Origin: Ziziphus jujuba
Lineage: Eukaryota > Streptophyta > Magnoliopsida > Rosales > Rhamnaceae
Assembly: GCF_031755915.1 (NCBI RefSeq)
Contig: NC_083384.1
Span: 1,520,001-1,584,000 of the forward strand
Length of the DNA: 64,000 nt
Direction: 5' to 3'
Below, in pieces: positions 10,020-20,225 of this stretch (within the stretch, counting starts at the first letter, position 1; each line of letters begins with the position of its first letter). The notes below the pieces were generated by a model. It was not told the DNA's origin, did no database searches, and saw only the letters and a list, made by a program, of their open reading frames with translations. Position numbers and translations under genes: made by a program.

Positions 10020-11733
10020 CACAATTACAGCGGGTGAGTGCTCAAGTTGAGCACATGAATCAAAGGATGGGAAGGCTAGAAGTTTCCCAAGGAATGCCGA
10101 ACATAGGAAATAGGAAAAAATTCCATGAAGGTCGAGGTCAAAGACGAGGAGGCCGTGAGAGACCGAAAGAGGAATTTGTGGAGGAGAATTTTGATGGAGA
10201 CATTGAGGAAGGCATGGACAAAACCTTTGCTGTCCAAGAGAGAGATGGCTGTGGAAGGTATAGGAGGGAAGAAAAGGATGACAATCTTAGCAATATCAAG
10301 ATCAACATCCCATTATTCATGGGAAAAAGTGATCCCGAGGCATATTTGGAGTGGGAAGAAAAGATGGAGATGATATTCAACTACCATAATTATTTGGAGG
10401 GTAAGAAGGTGAAGTTGGCAGCAATGGAGTTTGGCCATTATGCACTCCAATGATGGACAAATGAGTAAGGGACCCGGAGGAGAGTTGGTGATGACTTTAT
10501 CACAACATGGCGACAAATGAAAGGAGCCATGAGAAAGCGGTTTGTGCCATCACATTACCATAGGTTGCTGCATCAAAGGCTTCAATCTTTGTCTCAAGGA
10601 AGTAGGTCCGTGGAGGATTATTACAAAGAGATTGAGATGCTCATGATGAGGCTGAATATGAATGAGGATAGGGAGGCAACAATGGCAAGATTTCTTGGTG
10701 GTTTGAACCGTGACATTGCCAACCAGCTTGAATTGCAACAATACTTGGAGTTGGAGGAGATGTTGCATGTAGCCATTAAGCTTGAACACCAATTCAAGAG
10801 GAGGGGAGTAGGATCACAGCTTGGAGGTGTTTCCAACAGTGGGAGAATCAATTCAAGTGGCTGGAGAAACAATTCAGTTAATGAAATCATACCAAAACCG
10901 AAAGCTGGAGAAGAAAGTACAAACCGGTCAAAAAAGGAGGCCAAGACCGAATCTGTCCAAGCACTTAGAGGTGAGATAAAATCTGATCCTAAGCCTCAAA
11001 AATCCAGAGAAATAATTTGTTTTAAGTGCCAAGGAATAGGACACATAGCCAGACAATGCCCAAATAGAAGAATCATGGTATTAAAGGGTGATGGTGAGCT
11101 GGAATCTGCAAGTGAAGAAAGTGAAGCTGAAACCGAACAAGAGGAGGAATGCAATGATGATGAAGCCGAACCAGTAGATACATCTAATGCCGAGTTGAGC
11201 TTGGTTTCAAGGAGAGTACTTATTGTCTACAAAGATGAAGAGCAGATACAAAGAGAAAACATCTTCCACACTCGCTGCGAAATACAAGGTAAGATTTGTA
11301 GCATGATTATAGATAGTGGGAGTTGTACCAACGTGATAAGTAATCTTATAGTTGATAAATTAGGCTTGAAAACAATTAAACATCCAGAACCCTATAGGTT
11401 ACAATGGTTAAATGATAGTGGTGGGATGAGGGTAAATAAGCAGCCAAAGTTAAATTTAATATAGGTAGGTATGAGGATGTTGTCTTGTGTGACATTGTAC
11501 CAATGCATGCCGGACACATTTTACTAGGTAGACCATGGCAATTTGACAAAGATGCTACTCATTTTGGTCATGAAAATAGTGTTGTTTTCAGGCTTAAAGG
11601 GAAGAAAATCAAGCTGGAGCCATTGACTTCCAAGGAGGTCTACAAAGATCAACTACAAATGCAACAAAGGAGGGAGTCTGAAAAACTCAAGGAGAAAACA
11701 AGTATGGCATCAACGACTTCACCATCCTTTTAA
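10020..11733 (+). pseudogene. Gypsy gag and protease, broken
   Basis: Gag begins within the coiled region (RVSAQVEHMNQRMGRLEVSQ) and continues with FMGKSDPEAYLEWEEKMEMI and FVPSHYHRLLHQRLQSLSQ, the capsid-like retrotransposon gag domain. Stops lie at 10453 (YALQ followed by stop) and just after. The zinc knuckle CFKCQGIGHIARQC is at about 11029-11070. The aspartic protease keeps its active site (MIIDSGSCTNVIS, about 11300-11340), then frameshifts at 11464 and resumes as GHILLGRPWQFDK. At SPSF (11733) a large deletion removes the linker and the first half of RT. Confidence 0.85.
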
Positions 11734-14250
11734 GGAGGTGATGAATGGAAAACCGCATTTAAAACTAAATATGGGCTGTATGAATGGTTAGTTATGCCTT
11801 TTGGATTATCTAGTGCACCTAGAACTTTCATGAGGCTTATGAATCATGTAATGCGTCCATTTATTGGTAAATTTGTGGTTGTTTATTTTGATGATATTTT
11901 GGTGTATAGCCAAAACTTGGATGAGCATGTGGATCAACTTAGGTAAGTTTTGCAAGTTCTTAGAAAGGAATGATTGTTTGCTAACATGAACAAGTGTGAT
12001 TTTTGCAAAGATGAGCTTGTTTTTCTAGGATTTGTAATAAGTGCTGCAGGAATCAAAGTGGATCAAGCTAAAGTGCAAGCAATTAAAGAGTGGCCGGTTC
12101 CTACAACAATCACCCTAGTGAGGAGTTTCCATGGCTTGGCAAGTTTTGTCTAGGATTTTAGCACTATAGCCACACCTTTGGATGAAGTTGTCAAAAAGAA
12201 TGTTGGCTTTAAATGGGGGGAAGTACAAGAAAAATCTTTTAATTTGTTGAAAGAAAAATTGTGTAATGCACCTTTATTAGTTTTGCCAAATTTTTCTAAG
12301 ACTTCTGAAATTGAGTGTGATGCTTTGGGTGTAGGTATTGGAGCTGTCTTAATGCAAGAAGGAAGACCCATAGCCTACTTTAGTGAAAAATTAAATGAAG
12401 CTGCACTAAACTACCCGACATATGGCAAGGAGATGTATGCTTTGGTGCGGGCTTTAGAGACGTGGCAGCATTATCTCATGCGAAAGGAGTTTGTGATTCA
12501 TACGGATCATGAGTCTTTAAAGCATATTAATGGTCAAGGAAAGCTCAACCAAAGGCATGCCAAGTGGATTGAATTTATTGAACCCTTTCCATATGTGATC
12601 CACTACAAAAAAGGTAAGGAAAATGTGGTTGCCGATGCATTGTCGCAAAGGTATGTATTCTTTTCTACCTTCGATGCTAGGTCGCTTGGATTTGAACAAT
12701 TGAAAGAACTTTATGAGCATGATAGTGACTTCGGAGAAATTTTTAGAACCTGTTTGAAACATGGATTTAATAAACTTTACATATTTGAGGGGTATTTGTT
12801 TAAGGAAAACAAACTTTGTGTGCCTAATTGTAGCATTAGGGAATTATTGGTTCGGGAAGGACATTGGGGTGGTTTAATGGGTCATTTTGGTGTTTTTAAA
12901 ACTTTATCCTTGCTGCAAGAACATTTTTATTGGCCTAACATATGGAGAGATGTTGAGAGAATTTGTGAAAGATGTTTGAAGTGCCGAAAAACAAAATCAA
13001 CATTGAAGCCGCATGGATTGTACAAGCCTTTGCCGATTCCTACCTATCCTTGGGCAGATTTGTCTATGGATTTTATTCTTGGTTTGCCTAGGTCAAGGAC
13101 AGGTAAGGATTCAATATTTGTTGTAGTAGATAGGTTTTCTCAGATGGCACATTTTATTACATGTAATAAATCTGATAATGCATCCAATGTTGCTAATTTA
13201 TTGTTCAAGGAAATTGTGAGATTGCATGGAATGCCAAGAGCTATTGTTTCGGATAGGGATGCTAAGTTCTTAAGTTATTTTTGGAAAACTTTGTGGGCTA
13301 AGTTAGGTACTAAGCTTTTATTTTCAACTACTTGCCACCCACAAACAGATGGGCAAACCGAAGTTGTGAATAGAACCTTGTCCGCTTTGTTACGTGCTTT
13401 AATTAATAGAAATTTGAGAACTTGGGAATAATGTTTGCCACATGTTGAATTTGCTTATAATAGATCTTTACATTCAGCTACTAAATATACACTATTTGAA
13501 ATTGTTTATGGTTTTAATCCTTCAACCACATTAGATCTAACACCTTTACCTTTGAGTGAGCGTGCGAATCTAGATGGAAAACAAAAAGCTGATTTTGTAA
13601 AACAGATTCATGAAAAGACAAAGGTAAATATTGAGAGGAGAACCGAGCAATATGCAAAGGTGGCTAATCAAGGCCGAAAACCAATGGTCATTGAATCTGG
13701 AGATTGGGTGTGGTTGCATTTGAGGAAAGAAAGATTTCCCGAACAAAGGAAATCAAAACTCATGCCGAGGGGTGATGAACCTTTTCAAGTTTTGGAAAGG
13801 ATAGACGAAAATGCCTACAAACTTGATCTACAGGGTGAGTATAATGTCAGTGTCATCTTCAATGTTGCTGATTTGTCTCCTTTTGCTGCAGGTGATGACT
13901 TTGATTTAAGGGCAAATCCTTTTCAAGAGGAGGAGAATGATGCGAATCCGCCCGAGCTCGCACAACCGACAACTCACTGGGGTACTGATCCAATACGGAT
14001 GAAGACTGGACTGATCACTAAGGCTCAAACTAAGAGGTTTAAGGACAACCTTGCTGCCTTTATCCATAAAGTAATTCATTCTCAAAAGGGCTTGTCCAAA
14101 CTTGAAGATAAAAGACCTGTTTTAAGCATCCAAGTGGTGGAGGCTGATACATCGGACATTTTACATCGGACACCCATACATCGGACATTTTATATCGGAC
14201 ACCCATATATCGGACATTTTATATCGGACACCCATGCCTTGGACATCTGA
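11734..14250 (+). pseudogene. Gypsy RT (partial), RNase H, integrase, broken
   Basis: RT resumes at [17 protein letters not shown] and includes [17 protein letters not shown] and the catalytic YFDD box at about 11884. Stops occur at 11943 and 11970 and in the RT connection. RNase H follows ([27 protein letters not shown]). Integrase has the HHCC zinc region ([16 protein letters not shown]), the DDE core ([32 protein letters not shown]) and the C-terminal [18 protein letters not shown]. One stop at 13429 splits integrase. The frame runs on to 14250, about 310 bases into the 3' LTR, with the tail motif [19 protein letters not shown]. No chromodomain is seen; CRM-like by this overlap. Confidence 0.88.
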
Positions 14251-14872
14251 CCTCGGCCTTTGGACATCAGGCAGACATACGTTAGCTCGGACATCAGACA
14301 TAAGTCAGCTTAGTTGTCAAACTAGTCAACTTGTTTTCTAATTTGTGTTTGATTTTTTTTTTGGGTTTTTTTATTTATTTATTTGCTGGACAAATAAGTT
14401 TAGGAAAGTTGTTATTTTATTATTTTCATTGTAAATTAATTAATTCCTACTTCAAAATAAGGGAATTAATTAATCCAAATTAGATTAGGAAAGGATGTGA
14501 AATTAGGCAATTTCCTAATTGGATTCTATGTTGGCCGAAATTTCCTAATCCTTTTAGGGTTTTATTTTGTTGATTCAAAGCTATTGAAAGGCTTATTTTC
14601 AATGAGAAATTAAGCTTGAATTTTATACAGAAATTATTTGTGAGATTGAATTCTCCTTGTTATTTTGAACACCTAAAACACCATTAGTGAATGAGTGTTT
14701 TAGTTTGACTTATCAATAGGCCTTCCATCACCTATTGTGGCATCTTCATTATATACCAAGGTTTCTAATCACAGGTTGGTTAGGGGTCAAGGTGACCATT
14801 AGAACTTGAATATAATTAGATCCCAGCTAATATAATATGGGTTTAGGAGCAAGTCGTCCTAAATTCGTATCA
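13938..14872 (+). mobile_element. 3' LTR of the forward gypsy element
   Basis: It starts TGATGCGAATCCGCC inside the integrase reading frame and ends AAATTCGTATCA, followed by plastid spacer. About 935 bases. Its variable region carries CATCGGACA/CACCCATA repeats that are translated as [17 protein letters not shown] at the polyprotein end. The adjacent minisatellite is much reduced compared with other copies. Confidence 0.8.
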
Positions 14873-15045
14873 AAAGGGATGTTCGTATTTTAGTTTAGAT
14901 CTAGGCAATTCAATGAATTACTCGTAAAATTTCACATCATAACAGTGCTAGTTGATGAGAGTTACTTCGGAAACAAAAAAATGAAAGTAAATTTTTTTTT
15001 GGTAATTCCCCAATTCAAATAAAATGCAACTACATCTAGTATAGT

Positions 15046-16294
15046 ATGAGTTGGCAATCAGACCATATGTGGATAGAACTTATACCAGGGTCTTGAAAAA
15101 TGAGTAATTTTTACTGGGCCTTTATCCCTTTTTTAGGTTCATTAGGATTTTTATTGGTTGAAACTTCCAGTTATTTTGGTAGGAATTTTATATCTGTAGT
15201 TCCCTCTCAGCAAATAATTTTTTTTCCATAAGGGATCGTGGTGTCTTTCTAAGGAATCTTAGGTCTTTTTATTAGTTCCTATTTGTGGTGCACAATTTTG
15301 TGGAACGTGTTAGAGAATCATGGCATTGTTAGCCATGAACACACCAAACTCGAGACCAAGCAAGGCGCCTTGGTCGAGGGTCACTTTCATGTTTGTTTTT
15401 GTATTTTGCTTTGTATTTTATGAAAGCCATTTTTGTGTAATATAGGCTTGATAAGTTGGTGGACAAAGACTCCAAAGCCATTTTAGGAAGTTTAGAGAAA
15501 TGAAGCACCTTGATGACATGGAAAGCACCTTGGTGACAAGGATGGTGACATGGAGCTTAACCATTCAGCCTTTCTCTCATCCAATGCACGAAAGGACATG
15601 TGTCATCATGCATGAGGACTACTTCAACATGAAGCACCTAATGAGGCAGCAACACTTGTCAACAAATTAACAAGCATGGTGAAAAGTTACCTTGCACATG
15701 TGGTTTGCTTCACCATGAAGGACTTGTTTTGTATTGGTGCTAAAACCAGCCATGGTGTGCTTTCACACCTTTTTTGTATGCTATAAATATGTATTACATC
15801 TTAATAAATATATAGTATTAAATTTTTGGAGAAAATACCTTAGTTTCCATTTTGAAACCAAGAGAAACACAAACCGGCCAAAACTGGAAAATTTTCCAGC
15901 AGCTTATTCAAAAATGCCGAGTACATCTAAACTCCAAATCAATTTCAAACTTTGAAAACCTTGTTCTCTATAGATTAACCTTGCCTAATCCTTTCAGAAT
16001 GTAGGTAGTGGTTATGTTCGATTCGATATAAAAGAAAGAATAGTGTGTATTTTTCATTGGGGATTTCCTGGAAAAAACCATCGCATCTTCCTCCGATTCC
16101 TTATGAAAGACATTTAGTCCATCAGAATAGAAGTTAAAGAGGGCATTTATGCTTATCATACCCTTTATATGGAAATCAGAGGGCAGAGGTCCATTCCCTT
16201 GACTCGTACCGATGAGAATTTGACTTTACGAGAAATTGAGCAAAAACCTGCCGAATTGGCCTATTTCTTGCGTGTACCAGTTGAAGTGTTTTGA
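15046..16294 (+). pseudogene. ycf4: ycf4, split by a solo LTR
   Basis: Ycf4 (PafII) is a thylakoid membrane factor for photosystem I assembly. The ATG at 15046 gives MSWQSDHMWIELIPGS, a stop, then [20 protein letters not shown] and LWCTIL. The gene is interrupted at 15302-15997 and resumes as [37 protein letters not shown], a stop, and [20 protein letters not shown], ending FLRVPVEVF at 16294. The two transmembrane segments lie in the 5' part. Apart from the LTR, only a few stops and small indels are present. Confidence 0.9.
15308..15996 (+). mobile_element. TGTTAG-type solo LTR, probably Ty1/copia-like
   Basis: This 689-base insertion starts TGTTAGAGAATCATGG and ends CTAATCCTTTCA. It is flanked by GAACG (15303-15307) and GAATG (15997-16001), a 5-base target duplication that differs by one C/T change; removing the insertion restores TGGAATGTAGG of ycf4. 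It holds a TATAAATA box at about 15783 and AATAAATA nearby, as in a promoter/polyA region of an LTR. No internal domain is present. The orientation is inferred from TATA and polyA order; copia assignment rests on the TGTTAG start only. Confidence 0.75.
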
Positions 16295-16583
16295 AACAAG
16301 AATTGAAGAATGACAGCTTTCCTAGTAATAGGGAAAGAACAAAAACTCAAGAATCCTCTTTTCTATATAGAACAACTTAATTGAAGTTTTTTTAGAATGC
16401 TCATTCGAGCTAAACGCAAACGAAAAAGGAACAATCATAAAACAAAATAGCTTTCTTTTTTTTTCTTTCGAATTTGAAATGCACTCTTTCTTCTTGTATT
16501 TTGATATTTTTTTTCTGTATTCTTTCTAAATTCAAGGACTAACCACTTTACTAAATCACAAATAAAAAATAGGAAATAGATTC

Positions 16584-17386
16584 ATGGGCTCTATAACTTT
16601 TAATGTAACAGAACTGATGCTTGATAGAAATAGAAATAGTAGTATTGAGTCGACAAATGAGGCGAGTTCATTTAAAAATTCCCAAATGAAAAAATGGCAA
16701 AAAAGAAGCATTCATTTCCCTTATATATCTTTCATTTATAGTATTTTTGCCTTGGTGGATTTCTCTCTCTCATTTAATAAAAGTATGGAATCTTGGGTTA
16801 CTAATTGGTGGCATACTAGACACTCTGAAATTTTTTTGACTGATATTCAAGAAAAAAGTATTCTAAAAAATTCATAGAATTAGAAGAACTCTCCCTCTTG
16901 GATGAAATGGTAAAGGAATACCCCGAAACATATTTACCAAAGCCTCACCGTGGAATCTACAAAGAAACGATCCAATTGGTCAAAATGCACAGTGAGAATC
17001 CTATGAATACGTTTTTTTTTCATTTCTCGACAAATAAAATCTCTTTCGTTATTCTAAGAGGTTATTCTATTCTAGGTAATGACGAACTTGTTAGTCTTAA
17101 GTCTTGGGTTCAAGAATTCCTATATGACTTAAGCAACACAATAAAAGCATTTTCTATTCTTTTATTAACTGATTTATGTATAGGATTCCATTCGCAACAT
17201 GGTTAGGAACTAATGATTGGCTTTGTCTACAAAAATTTTGGATTTTCTCATAATGATCAAATTATATCAGGTCTTGTTTATATTTTTCCAATCATTTTTT
17301 ATACCATTTTTAAATATTGGATCTTTTGTTATTTAAATCGTGTATCTCCGTCACTTGTAGTCATTTATCATTAAATGAATGACTGA
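16584..17386 (+). pseudogene. cemA: cemA, decayed
   Basis: CemA is a plastid inner-envelope protein linked to proton/CO2 handling. The frame from 16584 includes [40 protein letters not shown], then a frameshift near 16876. The second part reads [52 protein letters not shown], a stop, [20 protein letters not shown], a stop, and MND with the terminal stop at 17386. The N-terminal extension before WQKR matches the longer CemA forms of some dicots. Confidence 0.88.
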
Positions 17387-17594
17387 AAAATGATAGATTG
17401 ATTCATTTATAATGCTTGATACTTTGTAAATAAGCAACCCATTCAAAATTGTATTTATTCTTTCTACCTATATGGGGGCTTCCTTTAATGTTCCAGTAAA
17501 ATTATTTAAGTAAATAGCAGAATCATAGATAGGAAACTATACTAGTGACTTATCTAATTTTATTGTAGAACTTTTCAGGATCAATGATTGGACC

Positions 17595-18466
17595 ATGCAA
17601 ACTAGAAATACCTTTTCTTGGATAAAGGAAAAGATTACTCAATCTATTTCCATCTTACTCATGATATATATAATAACTTGGGCACCCATTTCAAATGCAT
17701 ATCCCATTTTTACACAGTAGGTTTCTGAAAATCCACGAGAAGCGACCAGTTGTTTGAATTCCTTATGATCTGCAACTGAAACAAGTTCTTGCTAATGGTA
17801 AAAAAGGAGCTTTGAACGTAAGGGCTGTTCTTATTTTATCTGAGAGGTTTGAATTAGCCCCTCCTGATTGTATTTCGCTTGAGATTAAAGAAAATATAGG
17901 TAATCTATCTTTTCAGAGCTATCATCCCACTAAAAAAAAATTTCTTATGATAGGTCCTGTTCCTAGTAAGAAATATAGTAAAATCACCTTTCCTATTATT
18001 TCTCTGGACCCCGCTACTAAGAAAGATGTGCACTTTTAAAAATATCCCATATACGTAGGCAGCAACAGGGGATGGGATCAGATTTATCTCGACGGAAGCA
18101 AGAGTAACAATAATGTTTATAATGCTACAACGTTGGGTATAGTAAGCAAAATCATATGAAAAGAAAAAAGGGGAATACAAAATAACCATAGTGGATGCAT
18201 CGGATGTACGTCAAGTGGTTGATATTATCCCTCCAAGATGAGAACTTCTTGTTTCAGAGGGAGAATCCATCAAACTTGATCAACCAGCAACGAGCAATCC
18301 TAATGTGGGTGAATTTGGTCAGGGGGATGGAGAAATAGTACTTCAAGATCCATTACACATGGAAGGACTTTTGCTCCTCTTAGCATCTATTATTTTGGCA
18401 CAAATATTTTTGGTTCTTAAAAAGAAACAATTTGAGAAGGTTCAATTGTCCAAAATGAATTTCTAG
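17595..18466 (+). pseudogene. petA: petA, heme-binding region deleted
   Basis: PetA is cytochrome f of the cytochrome b6f complex. The start at 17595 gives [20 protein letters not shown] and the transit/signal region. After ENPREA the sequence jumps to VFE and then [20 protein letters not shown]. Roughly 30-35 codons with the CxxCH heme-binding motif are absent. Later blocks include [24 protein letters not shown] plus a stop, [14 protein letters not shown] and the membrane anchor [20 protein letters not shown], ending MNF at 18466. Several stops and frameshifts are present; it cannot make cytochrome f. Confidence 0.9.
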
Positions 18467-18523
18467 ATTCAAAGATTTATCCACACCAAGCTCTAAAAAG
18501 AATCCAACTTTTGTCGCCAATTA

Positions 18524-19061
18524 TGTTAGGAAACTACCATTACTTTTTGACTTTTATTTATTTATTTTCTGGAAAAATAACTTTAGGAAGGTTTTTATTT
18601 TATTCTTTCCATTGTAAATTAATTAATTCCTAATTTAATATAAAGGAATTAATTAATCAAACTTAGATTAGGAAAGGAAGTATAGTTTAGGCCAACTAGG
18701 TTTCTTTATGTGTGTGGCCTGTTTTTCTTTTGTTTTTAGGGTTTTATTTCGTGGCTTTGTAGCCTATTTAAAGGCTTATTTTTCAATAATAATAAAAACT
18801 TTGATTTGATTAAGAAAATATTTGTGAGATTAATTATCTCTTTGTTCTTTGAGAACACCTAAAACACCATTAGAGAATTGGTTGTTTTAGCTTGACTTAT
18901 CAATAGGTTTTCCATCCCCTATTGTGGCGTCTACATTATACCAAGGTTTCTAGCCACAGGTTGGTTAGGGCTTGAGGTCCAATCCATTAGAACTTGAACT
19001 TAATTAAGATCCGGGCTAATATAATACGGGTTTAGGAGCAAGTCGTCCTAGGTTCGTATCA
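18524..19061 (+). mobile_element. 5' LTR, truncated at its start
   Basis: It begins at TGTTAGGAAACTACC, which corresponds to position 23710 in the 3' LTR, so about 600 bases including the true LTR start are missing. It keeps the transcribed part and ends GGTTCGTATCA directly before the primer site. The loss of the start, together with the plastid flank, points to a deletion after insertion. Confidence 0.8.
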
Positions 19062-19063
19062 TT

Positions 19064-19075
19064 TGGTATCAGAGC
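19064..19075 (+). promoter_or_regulatory. Primer-binding site, initiator-Met tRNA
   Basis: TGGTATCAGAGC, two bases after the LTR end, complementary to the 3' end of plant initiator methionine tRNA, the usual primer for plant gypsy and copia elements. Confidence 0.9.
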
Positions 19076-20225
19076 TAAGTTTTGTTCAGGTTTGATCTAT
19101 CTTTATTTGCTTTATTTGTTTTTGTGTTGTTCTGCAATTTTAGCATTAGGTTAAGGTTGCATCTATCCCATACACGTTCAGCATCTCTTTAAAAAAAAAA
19201 AAAAAATTCATTCCTAGTTGAATTAGGTTTCCTAGTTTTATCGTATTTTTGCTTCCTAGTTTGTTGGTTGTTATTCATCATTGTTTTTGTTAATTTTGGT
19301 TTTTGTTGATTTTCCTTTGCTGTTTTAGTCTTAGAAATTTGCATTCATATATTAAAAAAAAAAAAAAAAAAAAAAGAGTTTGCGGCAATAGTTAAAAAAA
19401 AAAAAAAAAAACTGCACATTTTGTTTATTTGGAGGTCACGGGTTTGGTGTTTGTTTTGGAGTTGGAATTGCAATTTTGGTAATTATTCTTGCTACTGCAG
19501 TTGTTTATGTTCTGTGAGTGAAAAAAAAAAAAAAAAAAAGAAGGTAAAGCTGAATAAAAAAAAAAAAAAAAAAGAAGAAAAAAAAATTTCGGTTTGTTGG
19601 AGTTTGATTTGTTTGCTGAAAATTTGTTGGAGCTGCTGGTTTTTTATTATTTATTCAATATTTGAGTTTCTGGAGAATTATTTTTGCTGCTGGATATTTG
19701 GATTTAGGGTGCTTAAATTATTTGGATTAAAATTAGATAAAGGAATTGATACAAAACTTGAATTACAAGAACAACAACCAACACTTTTCTATAATTTTGT
19801 TCTCTTTGATTCTTGTTCGTATTTGAATTTCTTTTTCTGGAATTTTATTCTTGAACTCATAATCTACTACCATCTGGTGCAGTTTTCAAAAATTCCAACG
19901 TTTTCCCATTATTTTGTGTTTTCTTGTCTAGAAAGCCGAAAAATTAGGATTTGTTGGATTCTTTCGGTATTGCCTACTTTTTGCTACTGCTTTGTTGATA
20001 AGTTTAATTAAAACATACTAGTGATCTAATTGCTGTTTTGTGGGTGTTTTAATTAGAACTTTGAGATAATTCATTGAGTGGAAAAAGGCAAGAGTGTGAG
20101 AGCTTAAAAGAGGGTAAAAGTCGAAACTAGTGTTCAAACACGAGTGTCGAGACCTTGTTTGAGTGAAACACGTGAGGGAGTGAATATTGTGAGGATTTAT
20201 TTTATTTTTGCAGTATTTTACTAAC
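19076..20225 (+). other. Retrotransposon 5' leader with poly-A tracts
   Basis: This is an untranslated leader of about 1.15 kb. It contains five A-rich runs (near 19190, 19352, 19394, 19520 and 19556) separated by T-rich sequence. An accidental open frame crosses it (19421-20011) with lysine runs from the poly-A tracts; I do not call it a gene. The reverse element at 38315-39458 carries the same leader with poly-T. Confidence 0.65.

Larger units (their letters stand above)
10009..14872 (+). mobile_element. Ty3/gypsy element lacking its 5' LTR
   Basis: This forward element holds gag, protease, part of RT, RNase H, integrase and a 3' LTR (13938-14872). The 5' LTR, primer site, leader and first gag codons are missing; it abuts a reverse LTR at 10009. 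Both together interrupt the plastid accD-ycf4 interval, with loss of the rest of accD and of psaI. It is the only copy in the window that keeps recognisable catalytic pol domains. Confidence 0.85.

Noticed and set aside
19421..20011. A 196-codon open frame in the gypsy leader
   Set aside because: It is made largely of poly-A encoded lysine runs and Cys/Trp/Phe-rich T-rich sequence, and lies in the untranslated leader.
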